Part shown: positions 7,559 to 17,306 of the stretch, piece after piece | How positions within the stretch are numbered: position 1 is the first letter of the stretch | Layout: every line of letters begins with the position of its first letter | From: Thiolinea disciformis DSM 14473 | Lineage (GTDB): Bacteria > Pseudomonadota > Gammaproteobacteria > Thiotrichales > Thiotrichaceae | Assembly: GCF_000371925.1 (NCBI RefSeq) | Contig: NZ_AQVE01000005.1 | Location: 124,001 to 188,000 of the forward strand | Reading direction: 5' to 3' | DNA: 64,000 nt | The notes under the pieces: generated by a model | The model's input: the letters and a program-made list of their open reading frames with translations, nothing else | What the model was told of the DNA's origin: nothing | Databases searched by the model: none | Made by a program: the position numbers and the translations under genes

Positions 7559-8428
7559 ATGTCCGCTTTGAACTTTAGAACCGTAGAACATCTGATTACT
7601 GGAACACCGACCTCAGATGGCGCAGGCGTCAAACTCACGCGTGTTTTAACGCCAACGTGGCAACAACGTCTTGATCCATTTTTAATGTTGGATGCGTTTC
7701 GAAACGAAAACCCTGAAGACTATATCGGGGGATTTCCCAATCATCCACATCGTGGTTTTGAGACCGTGACTTATATGCTAGCGGGGCGGATGCGCCATAA
7801 AGATAGTGCTGGGCATGAAGGCTTATTGGGTGCAGGTGGTATGCAATGGATGACCGCAGGCAGTGGCTTAATTCATTCCGAGCTTCCCGAGCAAGAACAA
7901 GGGCTCATGGAGGGTTTTCAATTATGGCTAAATTTGCCTGCCAAAAACAAAATGACCACACCTAGTTATAAGGATGTAGCAAATCAAGCCATTCCTGAAT
8001 GGACTAGCCCAGACGGTATTACCGTGCGTATCTTAGCCGGTAGCGCTCAGGGTTTAGCAGGAGCCGTGCAACGCCCCGATACCGAGCCATTGCTATTGGA
8101 TGTGCACTTACCGGCGGGCATGACTTATATTCAAGAAATGCCTGCGGCTTACAATGCTTTTACCTATACCTATCGCGGCACAATTGATATTCAGGGACAG
8201 GCGGTGCCCGACCGTACCATGGCGATCTTAACCAACCAAGGTGAAGCCCTGAAAGTTAGCGCCAGTCCTCAGTCGGAAACGCGCTTCCTTATCGTGGCAG
8301 GAAAACCGCTCGGCGAGCCTATTGTGCAATACGGCCCTTTTGTCATGAATAGCAAAGAGGAGATTTACCAAGCTATGCGCGATTATCAAGCGGGGCAGTT
8401 TGAAGCCGCCGCCATTCAAGTGCTGTAG
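7559..8428 (+). CDS. Pirin family protein
   Basis: Bicupin protein of 289 aa. The N-terminal cupin (about residues 25-135) contains NHPHRGFETVTYML and GSGLIHSE, which supply the metal-binding His residues and Glu of pirins. The C-terminal cupin (about 175-285) matches the Pirin_C domain. Some bacterial pirins act as quercetin dioxygenases or as regulators of central metabolism; which applies here is unknown. The gene stands alone, converging on xylB 7 bp away. GGAG lies about 10 bp before the ATG. Confidence 0.9.
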   Translation: MSALNFRTVEHLITGTPTSDGAGVKLTRVLTPTWQQRLDPFLMLDAFRNENPEDYIGGFPNHPHRGFETVTYMLAGRMRHKDSAGHEGLLGAGGMQWMTAGSGLIHSELPEQEQGLMEGFQLWLNLPAKNKMTTPSYKDVANQAIPEWTSPDGITVRILAGSAQGLAGAVQRPDTEPLLLDVHLPAGMTYIQEMPAAYNAFTYTYRGTIDIQGQAVPDRTMAILTNQGEALKVSASPQSETRFLIVAGKPLGEPIVQYGPFVMNSKEEIYQAMRDYQAGQFEAAAIQVL

Positions 8429-8435
8429 AAGCTCC

Positions 8436-9887
8436 TTATTGCAACAACTTTAGTGCCGGATAAACGCGCCGGTAATTGGCATAAGCTTGAGCGAAGTCAT
8501 CGACTAAGTGTTTAGCTGGCTCGAAACTTCGCTCAATGCGTGGCGGACTTAAGACTGGTAGGGGGTCTGCTTGATTAGCGGCAATGAATGCTAAACGCGC
8601 TGCTCCAAAGGCCGCGCCAAAATCTCCCTCAGCTGGCAAATCAACCGGCATGTTCAAAACCGTTGCTAGTATTTTCAACCAATAACTTGAACGAGAGCCT
8701 CCGCCTACCGCCATGACACGCTCTAATGTTGTGCCCGCTTGGTGTAAGGCTAATAAATTATCTCGAATCGCAAAAGCCACACCCTCCAAGACCGCTTGCG
8801 TTAACGTATGACGCTCACTGTGTTGAGATAAACCTAAGAAAGCGCCGCGAATCTTGGCATCATTATGGGGAGTACGTTCACCCGCCAAATAAGGTGCGAA
8901 TATCACTTGAGTTGGGGCTTTAAGCTCATGGCCTAAGGCTTGAGTCAGCAAAGCCGCTGGTTCTTGGCAGATATTGGCATACCAATTTAACGAGTCAGTA
9001 GCAGACAAAATAACGCCCATTTGATGCCACGTTTGAGGTAAGGCATGACAAAAAGTATGCACGGCACTCTCGGGATAAGGTAGGTAGCTTGCAGTAGCGG
9101 CAAATAATACACCCGAGGTGCCTAAAGATACGAAAGCAGAACCGGCCTGCACCACGCCCATACCACAGGCCGAAGCAGCATTATCCCCTGCCCCGCCACC
9201 CACAATGGGACTATTCGCCATACCCCAGCGCCTGGCCAAATCGGCATGCAATTGCCCACTAACCTCTGTGCCTTCGATCAGCCGTGGCATGTGTTGTCGC
9301 GATAAATCGCAAGCTTGTAACAGCTCATCCGACCAAGTACGTTTGCCCACATCCAGCCATGACGTTCCTGCTGCATCTGAGCAATCAGACACATGCTCGC
9401 CTGTCAGCCACCAACGTAAATAATCCTTAGGCAATAACACCTTAGCAACGCGATTAAAAATAGTCGGCTCATACTGCTTGACCCAGACTAATTTTGGCGC
9501 AGTAAATCCAGCAAAAACAATATTACCGGATAATTTCCTAAACAAAGGATTAGCATCCAACTGCGCGGCTTCTTGGTGGCTTCGGGTATCATTCCACAAT
9601 ATACAAGGACGCAAGACTTGATTAGTGGCATCCAGTAAACAAGCACCATGCATATGCCCTGATAAAGCGATGCCTGTGACGGCGGCTATCGCTTGAGAGT
9701 GCTCAGCTTTTAGCTGATCCATGGCCTGTTCCAGTGCCTTAATCCAATCTGCCGGATCTTGTTCTGACCAGCCACTATACGGGCGAGCCACGCTCAAAGC
9801 TTGTTGACTACTCGCTAATATGCGCTGCCTTTCATCCATCAGCACCACTTTCAGACTGGATGTGCCTAAATCAATCCCTAAATACAT
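8436..9887 (-). CDS. xylB: Xylulokinase
   Basis: FGGY-family sugar kinase that phosphorylates D-xylulose to xylulose-5-phosphate. It is 483 aa from the ATG at 9887, close to E. coli XylB (484). The start is set by AAGGAGG about 8 bp upstream; an earlier in-frame start at 9914 adds nine residues and lacks support. Motifs: MYLGIDLGTSSLKVVLMD phosphate-binding loop, GHMHGACLLD, ILWNDTRSHQEA, and GGGAGDNAASACGMG with the catalytic Asp. No xylose isomerase or xylose transporter is adjacent, so the gene may serve xylulose or related sugars from elsewhere; alternative FGGY substrates cannot be excluded. Confidence 0.88.
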   Translation of the reverse strand: MYLGIDLGTSSLKVVLMDERQRILASSQQALSVARPYSGWSEQDPADWIKALEQAMDQLKAEHSQAIAAVTGIALSGHMHGACLLDATNQVLRPCILWNDTRSHQEAAQLDANPLFRKLSGNIVFAGFTAPKLVWVKQYEPTIFNRVAKVLLPKDYLRWWLTGEHVSDCSDAAGTSWLDVGKRTWSDELLQACDLSRQHMPRLIEGTEVSGQLHADLARRWGMANSPIVGGGAGDNAASACGMGVVQAGSAFVSLGTSGVLFAATASYLPYPESAVHTFCHALPQTWHQMGVILSATDSLNWYANICQEPAALLTQALGHELKAPTQVIFAPYLAGERTPHNDAKIRGAFLGLSQHSERHTLTQAVLEGVAFAIRDNLLALHQAGTTLERVMAVGGGSRSSYWLKILATVLNMPVDLPAEGDFGAAFGAARLAFIAANQADPLPVLSPPRIERSFEPAKHLVDDFAQAYANYRRVYPALKLLQ

Positions 9888-10065
9888 CAGCACTACCTCC
9901 TTAATCCTTGACAAAGCTTAGCTTAAGCGAATCTTCACTTGCATACTGCTACGCTATCGCATGATTCTTTGCGCTGCCTGCACCTAAAAGCTTGTTGGGG
10001 CGAGTTTCTGGCGTTAATCAGCTAAGCGGGTATTCATAAATCGATAAGAAATATTTATAATAAAA

Positions 10066-10079
10066 ATTACAATTGTAAT
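10066..10079. promoter_or_regulatory. 14-bp palindrome upstream of the minor pilin operon
   Basis: ATTACAATTGTAAT is a perfect palindrome 46 bp before the fimT ATG, inside a very AT-rich stretch (about 10035-10120). It is a possible regulator site; AT-rich palindromes also arise by chance. Confidence 0.35.
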
Positions 10080-10124
10080 AAAAAAAACAAACTCATTGAT
10101 TTAGCTAATAAAAAATAAAAACTC

Positions 10125-10691
10125 ATGACAATGTGTTATTCCTACCAACAAGCTAAGTGTGCTCCTCAAACCCGCTTAGGCGGTTTTACACTCATTGAGC
10201 TAATGATTGCCTTAGCGATTGCTTGTGTATTATTAGTCAGCGCATTGCCTTCATTACGCAACTTATATCGTGATCACACCCTCACGCTCCAAGCGAACGA
10301 GCTGATTAATCATATTAACTTTGCGCGATCTACCAGCGTTTTACGTAATATCCCCATTACCTTATGTCGCACCACCAGTGAAACAGCGACTAGCTGTGCC
10401 ACCGGCAGTGCCGCTTGGAATTTTTGGATGATACGCACGAATAGTAATTCAGTTCTTTATCGTGGCCGTTTATCACCCAATAAAAGCTTAAGCCAAACCC
10501 TCAATAGTACCAGCAATGTCATCGTGTTTGGCGCCGATGGCTTAGCTCGCATTAATGGTGCTTTAGCAAGTAGCGGCAAATACTTTCAGATTATCGGTAC
10601 TAACGACAGTGAGGGTAATTCGCGCTGCCTAAAATTTGGCGCAGGAACACGCCTACAGGTTGTGAAAAAAACAGGAGCTTGTAATGGCTAA
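10125..10691 (+). CDS. Minor type IV pilin, FimT/FimU (GspH) type
   Basis: Pseudopilin that helps prime type IV pilus assembly. 188 aa with a type III signal: after about 20 residues comes G|FTLIELMIALAIACVLL, where PilD prepilin peptidase should cut and methylate. Glu5 of the mature protein is present. The C-terminal globular part has a GspH/FimT-like pattern. A second ATG lies two codons in; the start is ambiguous between 10125 and 10131. First gene of a six-gene operon; overlaps pilV by 8 bp. Confidence 0.88.
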   Translation: MTMCYSYQQAKCAPQTRLGGFTLIELMIALAIACVLLVSALPSLRNLYRDHTLTLQANELINHINFARSTSVLRNIPITLCRTTSETATSCATGSAAWNFWMIRTNSNSVLYRGRLSPNKSLSQTLNSTSNVIVFGADGLARINGALASSGKYFQIIGTNDSEGNSRCLKFGAGTRLQVVKKTGACNG

Positions 10692-11148
10692 GTTCCCAAC
10701 CTATCAACAGGGTATCGGCCTGATTGAAGTATTAATCACTGTCGTCATTTTATCCATCGGTTTACTAAGTGTCGCGTCCCTGCAAGCACGTTCGGTTAAA
10801 AATAATACCAGTTCCCTAGAACGCAGCATGGCTATTCTGCTCACTTATAGTATTGCCGACGCCATGCGCGTTGATCGCGCCCATGCATTGGCCGGAAGCT
10901 TTGATATTGGCTTAACCGAAACGCCAGTAAGCTCAGCTAATCTAGCAAGTGGCAATATGTTGACCTTCGCACAAAACACCCTCAACCAATGGCGTAGTAG
11001 TACAAAAAATCTACTCGGTGAAACAGCGACTAGCTCAGTGGAATGTAATAACACCACAGAAATCTGTCAGGTCATTATCCAATGGGATGATAGTCGTGCC
11101 ACCTATGGCTCATCGACTCAACAATTAGGGGTCGAAGTAAGATTGTGA
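10684..11148 (+). CDS. pilV: Type IV pilus minor pilin PilV
   Basis: 154-aa minor pilin. The cleavage region G|IGLIEVLITVVILSIGLLS matches PilV, with Glu at mature position 5. Part of the PilV-W-X-Y1-E assembly that forms the pilus-priming tip in the periplasm. Its final TGA overlaps the pilW GTG start by 4 bp (GTGA), so translation is coupled. Confidence 0.9.
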   Translation: MAKFPTYQQGIGLIEVLITVVILSIGLLSVASLQARSVKNNTSSLERSMAILLTYSIADAMRVDRAHALAGSFDIGLTETPVSSANLASGNMLTFAQNTLNQWRSSTKNLLGETATSSVECNNTTEICQVIIQWDDSRATYGSSTQQLGVEVRL

Positions 11149-12143
11149 AACAGCGCGGATTTAGTTTAATCGAGCTCATGATTTCAGCCCTAATAGGCTT
11201 GGTACTGCTTTTAGGCGTAATTAATATTCTGTCGGCCTCACGCCAAGTCTATCGCAGCAATAATGGTCTCGCCCAAATTCAAGAAAGTAGTCGAATTGCT
11301 TTTGAGCTCTTAGCGCGCGATATACGCCAAGCACAACTCATCCCTTGTGGGGATAGCGGGAGGGTAGCGAACGTCTTAAACAATGCTAATACCACACCAT
11401 TGCGTCAATGGCTTGGCTTTCGAGGCTTTGCAGCCGATACCGCAAACATTGTAGGCGTTCCCACAGGCACTGCTGCGACAAATAGAGTAGCAGGTTTCGG
11501 CGCTCTATTAGTCCAAGGTACTGAAAATATGGGTTACACCTTGGTGGGACATGACACCAGTAATGCCATTATGACTATCGCCTCGAATACCACGAATCTG
11601 GCTACTAACGATATTTTGATGGTTTGTGATATTACCCAAGCGTCTATCTTCCAAGCCACGGATGTAAGTGTCAATGGCAGTGGACAAACCCTAGTGACAC
11701 ATGACAATAACTTTGGCACCACAGGCAACTGTAGTCGTGGTTTAGGGGTTCCGATTATTTGCGGCACCGTACAAGGCAACACCTTCTCCTATAACACCAA
11801 TGCCACAGTATCACGTTTTTATTCCAGTATCTGGTATCTCGGTAATAATGGACAACAAGCCGAAGGTGGGCGCTCACTGTATCGAGCTCGGCTTGAAAAG
11901 AACAATATTGTGTATGAAGAAATTGTCTCTGGCGTTAGTGATCTTGTGTTCCAATATCACACCAATGCGGCCAACCAGTGGCAGGATGCCAGCCTTATTA
12001 GTAATTGGGAAGAGGTTGATGCCGTTAGAATTACCCTTGCGGTTCAAACGACTGATACTGACCTATCCACGACGACAAGTGGTAATGGTCGTCTAGAACG
12101 ACGCGTCTCTCATATTATTGCCCTCAGGAATCGTACACCATGA
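11145..12143 (+). CDS. pilW: Type IV pilus minor pilin PilW
   Basis: 332-aa minor pilin; starts at GTG overlapping pilV. N-terminus MKQRG|FSLIELMISALIGLVLLL is the prepilin signal with mature Glu5. The downstream stretch VYRSNNGLAQIQESSRIAFELLARDIRQA is the characteristic PilW helix, shown here only as the family hallmark region at about residues 33-62 and conserved across orthologues. The large C-terminal domain has two or more Cys that may form disulfides. Overlaps pilX by 4 bp. Confidence 0.91.
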   Translation: MKQRGFSLIELMISALIGLVLLLGVINILSASRQVYRSNNGLAQIQESSRIAFELLARDIRQAQLIPCGDSGRVANVLNNANTTPLRQWLGFRGFAADTANIVGVPTGTAATNRVAGFGALLVQGTENMGYTLVGHDTSNAIMTIASNTTNLATNDILMVCDITQASIFQATDVSVNGSGQTLVTHDNNFGTTGNCSRGLGVPIICGTVQGNTFSYNTNATVSRFYSSIWYLGNNGQQAEGGRSLYRARLEKNNIVYEEIVSGVSDLVFQYHTNAANQWQDASLISNWEEVDAVRITLAVQTTDTDLSTTTSGNGRLERRVSHIIALRNRTP

Positions 12144-12688
12144 ATAAAAAAAAGCAACGAGGCAATGTGCTGATTTTCGCCTTGGTTTTATTACTGATCA
12201 TGACCCTGATGAGCTTAACCAGTGTACAAGGCGTGAATCTACAAGAAAGCATGGCAACTAACTTGCAGGATCGCGAAATGGCTTTTCAAGCAGCGGAGGC
12301 TGCTTTACGTGCTGCCGAAAAATTACTGGAATCAACCTCATCCAGCAACACGATGATTGATTGCACCCTCATGGCGGTCAATCTCTGCCCACCTGTTCCC
12401 GCTAACACTTTCGTGGCTGACGATACCACAGGCTGGGTGAATGTCACTGACTACCCTAATAAGACCATGCTAGGTGGTAATCCCCAGTATTACATTCAAT
12501 TATTAGGTATCGGCACAAGCCTTGGGGCAACAGGCCAAGGTAATAATTTGAGTAATGCTCAATACGGAGTCAATACCGGTGTTCAGGTTCAACGTTTCTA
12601 CCGTGTTACTGCCCGCAGTAGCGTTCCTAGCGCAAGCTCTGACCGAGCCATTGTTGTGTTACAAACTACGATTAGTCGAGCAATTTAA
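12140..12688 (+). CDS. pilX: Type IV pilus assembly protein PilX
   Basis: 182-aa minor pilin-like protein. N-terminus MNKKKQRGNVLIFALVLLLI lacks the usual FTLIE motif but fits PilX, which has a divergent leader. LQESMATNLQDREMAFQAAE (about residues 33-52) is the family signature. Starts within the pilW stop (ATGA) and ends 2 bp before pilY1. Confidence 0.89.
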   Translation: MNKKKQRGNVLIFALVLLLIMTLMSLTSVQGVNLQESMATNLQDREMAFQAAEAALRAAEKLLESTSSSNTMIDCTLMAVNLCPPVPANTFVADDTTGWVNVTDYPNKTMLGGNPQYYIQLLGIGTSLGATGQGNNLSNAQYGVNTGVQVQRFYRVTARSSVPSASSDRAIVVLQTTISRAI

Positions 12689-12690
12689 TA

Positions 12691-15600
12691 ATGAATATAA
12701 CAAGCATTTTCTATAAAAAATGGCTCTTAGCATTCTGCCTTTTTGCTGTGACACAAGCGAGTCAGGCATCGACAGCCTTATCACAATCCCCCTTGGTGGT
12801 TTCGGGGGGGGTTCCTGATAATCTGGTGCTTTTACCTTCTGTTGAATATCCGACCATTAATAGCGTGGCTAATCTGGGCGATTATTCAGCCAATAAAACC
12901 TACATAGGCTATTTCGACTCCAAAAAATGCTATGCCTATCAATACGATGCCGATGAGAAAAAACGTCACTTTTATCCTGTTGGCCTCAATACAACCTTAA
13001 ACTCTTATCCCTACAGCTGCTCCACTTCTCAGCAATACTGGAGTGGTAACTTCCTTAACTGGGCTGCCACCCAAACTATTGATCCGTTCCGTTTGGGTTT
13101 AACGGGTGGCTACCGCGTCAAAGATACCGTGAACGAAACCTTTCTCGAAAAAGCATGGCAGGATGATTGGTATTACGATGTCATGTACCCTGATCGTCGC
13201 TTACCAGCGTCTGGTGACAACAGCACGCTAGTACGTCAAAGCGTGCCTTTTAATAAAAACTATATTCAAATGAGAATTCATGGCTTAGGTAATCGAATGT
13301 ACTTTAGCTTGAATAATACCAATGCCAAAACAGCCACCACTATAACGCCCTATGATCCAAGTGTTCAAACAAGAAGCGCTACCAATAGTGGAACGTATGA
13401 AGTTAGCATTCGCGTTAAGGTTTGTGTTCCCAATTTGCTCGAAGCAAATTGCGTTGCTTACGGTTCAAATTACAAACCCGAAGGCTTATTACAAAATTAC
13501 TCAAGTCGTCTCAGATATAGCGTATTTGGCTACACCAATGACAAATCAAATCCCTCTCCCGTGCCGGAAATCAATAAGGACACCCGCGATGGTGCAGTCT
13601 TGCGTGCTCGCCAAAAATCCATAGGTCCTTATCTTGCGAATCTGACCAGTGGTGTTGACATTGATAATCCGAACAAGGAATGGGATCCCAATACGGGTAT
13701 ATTGATCCAAAACCCAGATAGTGCAGATGCTAGCGCGACCAATACCATGTTAGGTATTACTAGCATTGCAGACAGTGGAGTCATTAACTACATTAATAAA
13801 TTCGGGCAAATGATGACAAACGGTCATAAAGCACGTGACCCCGTCAGCGAGATGTATTATATGGCGATTCGCTATTTGCGTAATTTAGGTAATGTCAGTA
13901 GTTACACTTCGATCAGTAACACTTTATCCGCAACTGAGAAATATAAATACGCGGATGGTTTCCCCATTATTACCGACTGGACTGATCCTTATCTAGCCCC
14001 CTGTCAAGCAACTGCTATTTTAGGCATTGGGGACATTTATACACACCGTGATAAAAACCTCCCAGGCAACACTAATCCTAGCTATCGCTCCTACGAGCCA
14101 ACGATGCCTCCAGAGGTAGCCAATGACACTGCTATTAATGTCGTTACCTTAACTAACAAGATTGGGATGATGGAGGGTCTTGGTAATATAGGTGAAACAG
14201 ATAATTTTTCTGGAAACAATAACTCGGCTTTTATGGCAGGCTTGGCTTGGTATGCTAATACACGTGATTTGCGTCCAGAAGCAGCCATGATTGGCAAACA
14301 GACCGCATCAACTTATTGGGTGGATGTATTGGAAAATCAATATCAAGCCCCCCCTGATCGTAATGTCTATTGGCTAGCGACTAAATATGGTGGCTTTATC
14401 GTACCCCCCGCTGAAACCTATGATCCTGATACTTGGGTCAGCTCTATTCCCATCTCTTGGTATAATACAACAGGGCAAACTATTACCGCAGATGGCAACA
14501 CCTATAAACGACCTGATAACTATTTCACCGCAGGTGAAGCAACGCTGATGGTTAAAAACCTTAGACAGGCTTTTAACAACTTGACCAGTAATTTCCTGTC
14601 CACCGGTGCATCACTTGCCTCTGTATCGTCAAAACTGACCACGGGCAATCGTATTTATCAAACAGCCTATTTTACACGTTCTTGGAATAGTGAAATCTTG
14701 GCTTATGATATTGATCCTGCCACAGGCAAATTCGCACTGACACCCACTTGGAAAACCTCCGAAAAATTACCCGCTTGGAATTTGCGTAATATTCGTATGA
14801 GTGGAGATAGACGCTTTCAATGGTCTTCCATGAGTATCGCCGAGCAAAGTATTTTTGGCTCAGAGAATTTAATCAATTACCTGCGTGGCGACTCTACCAA
14901 TGAATTTAAAAATGATGATACCGGCTTATTCCGCAAACGCGTTAGTATGTTAGGGGATATGATCCAATCCCAAGCTGTTGTTGTTGGTGCACCTATCGAT
15001 ACACTTTATGTCGATAAGCAATTCCAAGGAGCATCTTCCTACATCACCTTCGCCGCCACCCGTGCCAATCGGACACCCACACTGTATGTCGGCGGTAACG
15101 ACGGTATGTTACATGGTTTTAATGCCATCACCGGTGTAGAAACCTATGCCTTTGTACCCAGTACTGTGATGCCCAATATGCCTTTGCTCGCTGAACGTAA
15201 TTATGAACATCGTTATTTTGTTGATGGTGAAATCACGGCTGCGGATGTTTATCTAGATGGCGCTTGGAAAACTATCTTAGTGGGCTCACTGGGACGTGGT
15301 GGAAAAGCCTTATTTGCACTCGATGTTACTGATCCCACTGATGTCAAGTATTTGTGGGAGGTTAACTCCACCACCGTACCTGCTTTAGGCAATACCCTAG
15401 GAAAACCGCTTATTGTTCAAACCTCCAATGGCACATGGCAGGTAGTTATGGGTAATGGCCCTAATAGCGCTGACGATAAAGCAAAACTTGTTATGATCGA
15501 TATTAAAACGGCAGTCGCCACTGTTTTTGATACAGGTGGCAGTACTAATAATGGATTAACTGCTGTCAGTGCTTGGAGCGAACAAACGAATGGCATTGTT

Positions 15601-16401
15601 AGCGATCTTTATGCAGGCGATTTAAGCGGTAATATATGGCGTTTTAACTTAGCAAGTAATGACTTTACCAAGCTTTTTACCGCTAAAGACGGTTCTGGAA
15701 AAAGTCAATATATCACTGCCGCTCCTGCCGTAGGTAAAGACCCCTTGACCAATAAGCGCTGGGTATTCTTTGGTACAGGGCGCTTCTGGACTTCAAGCGA
15801 TGTTACCGACACGGCACAACAGACTTGGTATGGTATTCAAGATGAAGGGGTGCTAGTGAATCGCAATCAATTAAAGCAACGCCTGATTACTAATACCGGC
15901 TCGCTAGGTAACTACGATGTTAGAGTGATAGACACCGGCTCAATTGCGGATTTAACCGGTTATAAAGGTTGGTATATTGATCTAGAAGCGCCTGCCACAA
16001 ATGCAGCAGACGCTACGCCTAGTGAACGGATTATTGTCCCTAACTTCTTCCAAGGAGATACCTTAATTGGGACAACACGTATTCCTAGCCGAGAAGATGT
16101 ATGTCGCCCGTCCGGATCCGGTTATATTATGGCTATTAATGCTTTCCCTGGCACCCGCCTAGATCGGGTATTTTTTGATGTGAATGATGATGATAAATTT
16201 GATGTACTAGACCAATTAACCATCAACAATGTACCCACCATTATCTCAGGTATTGGTTTTGATAGCAGTCCACACAACCCTATCTTTATTGACAATCTCA
16301 TGGAGGTTGTTAATGAAAACGGCAGTATTACCACTATTCTGACCCAAGGTGCTCATGGTGTACCCTCTCGTACTTCGTGGCGCGAAGTCATCAACCAATA
16401 A
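12691..16401 (+). CDS. pilY1: Type IV pilus tip adhesin/biogenesis factor PilY1 (PilC)
   Basis: Large exported protein, 1236 aa, with signal peptide to about residue 26 (ends TQASQA). The N-terminal half carries the YIGYFDSKKCYAY and YWSGNFLNWAATQTIDPFR signatures of the class without an obvious von Willebrand A metal site. The C-terminal half is the PilC beta-propeller, with FAATRANRTPTLYVGGNDGM, LVGSLGRGGKALFALDVT and YAGDLSGNIWRFNL as blades. The calcium loop that normally precedes YAGD is degenerate (SEQTNGIVSD, residues 963-972). An EF-hand-like DVNDDDKFD lies at 1163-1171. Functions at the pilus tip in extension, adhesion and surface sensing. Confidence 0.93.
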   Translation: MNITSIFYKKWLLAFCLFAVTQASQASTALSQSPLVVSGGVPDNLVLLPSVEYPTINSVANLGDYSANKTYIGYFDSKKCYAYQYDADEKKRHFYPVGLNTTLNSYPYSCSTSQQYWSGNFLNWAATQTIDPFRLGLTGGYRVKDTVNETFLEKAWQDDWYYDVMYPDRRLPASGDNSTLVRQSVPFNKNYIQMRIHGLGNRMYFSLNNTNAKTATTITPYDPSVQTRSATNSGTYEVSIRVKVCVPNLLEANCVAYGSNYKPEGLLQNYSSRLRYSVFGYTNDKSNPSPVPEINKDTRDGAVLRARQKSIGPYLANLTSGVDIDNPNKEWDPNTGILIQNPDSADASATNTMLGITSIADSGVINYINKFGQMMTNGHKARDPVSEMYYMAIRYLRNLGNVSSYTSISNTLSATEKYKYADGFPIITDWTDPYLAPCQATAILGIGDIYTHRDKNLPGNTNPSYRSYEPTMPPEVANDTAINVVTLTNKIGMMEGLGNIGETDNFSGNNNSAFMAGLAWYANTRDLRPEAAMIGKQTASTYWVDVLENQYQAPPDRNVYWLATKYGGFIVPPAETYDPDTWVSSIPISWYNTTGQTITADGNTYKRPDNYFTAGEATLMVKNLRQAFNNLTSNFLSTGASLASVSSKLTTGNRIYQTAYFTRSWNSEILAYDIDPATGKFALTPTWKTSEKLPAWNLRNIRMSGDRRFQWSSMSIAEQSIFGSENLINYLRGDSTNEFKNDDTGLFRKRVSMLGDMIQSQAVVVGAPIDTLYVDKQFQGASSYITFAATRANRTPTLYVGGNDGMLHGFNAITGVETYAFVPSTVMPNMPLLAERNYEHRYFVDGEITAADVYLDGAWKTILVGSLGRGGKALFALDVTDPTDVKYLWEVNSTTVPALGNTLGKPLIVQTSNGTWQVVMGNGPNSADDKAKLVMIDIKTAVATVFDTGGSTNNGLTAVSAWSEQTNGIVSDLYAGDLSGNIWRFNLASNDFTKLFTAKDGSGKSQYITAAPAVGKDPLTNKRWVFFGTGRFWTSSDVTDTAQQTWYGIQDEGVLVNRNQLKQRLITNTGSLGNYDVRVIDTGSIADLTGYKGWYIDLEAPATNAADATPSERIIVPNFFQGDTLIGTTRIPSREDVCRPSGSGYIMAINAFPGTRLDRVFFDVNDDDKFDVLDQLTINNVPTIISGIGFDSSPHNPIFIDNLMEVVNENGSITTILTQGAHGVPSRTSWREVINQ

Positions 16402-16413
16402 TGATAAGAATTT

Positions 16414-16845
16414 ATGAAAAACCAAAAACTAGCTGGATTTACGTTAATAGAATTGATGGTAACTGTAGCCATTATTGGAGTATTAGCTGCAATAGCCTAT
16501 CCCTCCTATATGGCGCATGTCCTTAAGTCTTATCGTGCAACGGCAAAAGCCTGCATGTTAGAGCATGTAAGCTATATGGAACGCTTTTATGCCACTAACT
16601 TTGCTTACAATAAAACCAGCGCTGGGACGGCGATAAGCATTCCGGCTCTTAACTGTAAAACAGACAGCAAACTCAATACACGCTATACGATTACCGTCGA
16701 CACCTTGGCTTCAAAAACCTTTCGGGTGGTTGCCACACCGATTGGCGTGCAATTAGCGAAAGATACGGAGTGTGGCACGCTAACAGTGAACCAAACAGGT
16801 CAACGTACTGCCAGTGGTAGCGGTGGACTTAACGCTTGTTGGTAG
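16414..16845 (+). CDS. pilE: Type IV pilin-like protein PilE
   Basis: 143-aa minor pilin. MKNQKLAG|FTLIELMVTVAIIGVLAAIAYPSY is the textbook pilin leader and helix, residues 1-32. Two pairs of Cys in the globular part (EC...C and C...CW at the end) suggest the D-region disulfide. It closes the operon after pilY1 with a 12-bp gap. Its position after pilY1 argues for the minor pilin PilE rather than the major pilin. Confidence 0.88.
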   Translation: MKNQKLAGFTLIELMVTVAIIGVLAAIAYPSYMAHVLKSYRATAKACMLEHVSYMERFYATNFAYNKTSAGTAISIPALNCKTDSKLNTRYTITVDTLASKTFRVVATPIGVQLAKDTECGTLTVNQTGQRTASGSGGLNACW

Positions 16846-16888
16846 GTTTTGAGCTATCATACTAGGCTTAATATAGCAGGAGTCTAGT

Positions 16889-17299
16889 ATGTCAGCTCAA
16901 CAAACACTTGATTTGATTCATCGTTATTACGCCAGCTTTAATGCTGGCGATATGGATACTTTTCTTAGCTTACTCACGGATGATGTCATTCACGACATTA
17001 ATCAGGCGGGACGTGAAATAGGCCTAGACGCTTTTCGCACTTTTATGCAAAAGATGAATCGCAGTTATCGCGAGCGCTTAGTAGATATTGCCATTATGGT
17101 TAGCCAAGATGGGCAGCGTGCGGCGGCTGAGTTTGTCGTGCTAGGTGAATATCTTGCAACAGATGAGGGCTTGCCAGAAGCACATGGTCAAACGTATCGC
17201 TTAGCTGCTGGAGCATTTTTTGCAATACGTGATGGCAAAGTGGCACGTATTAGCAACTACTACAACCTGCAAGACTGGTTAACGCAAGTGGGAGCTTAG
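16889..17299 (+). CDS. SnoaL/ketosteroid-isomerase-like protein
   Basis: 136-aa NTF2-fold protein. Matches my memory of the 'ketosteroid isomerase-related' family: LIHRYYASFNAGDMDTFLSL, VIHDINQAGREIGLDAFRTF and AAGAFFAIRDGKVARISNYYN. The cone-shaped pocket could bind a small molecule; the enzymatic reaction is unknown. AGGAG precedes the ATG. Seven bp separate it from the acetyltransferase, and the nitrilase-type hydrolase overlaps the latter, so the three are one transcription unit. Confidence 0.8.
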   Translation: MSAQQTLDLIHRYYASFNAGDMDTFLSLLTDDVIHDINQAGREIGLDAFRTFMQKMNRSYRERLVDIAIMVSQDGQRAAAEFVVLGEYLATDEGLPEAHGQTYRLAAGAFFAIRDGKVARISNYYNLQDWLTQVGA

Positions 17300-17306
17300 T
17301 GGGGTT

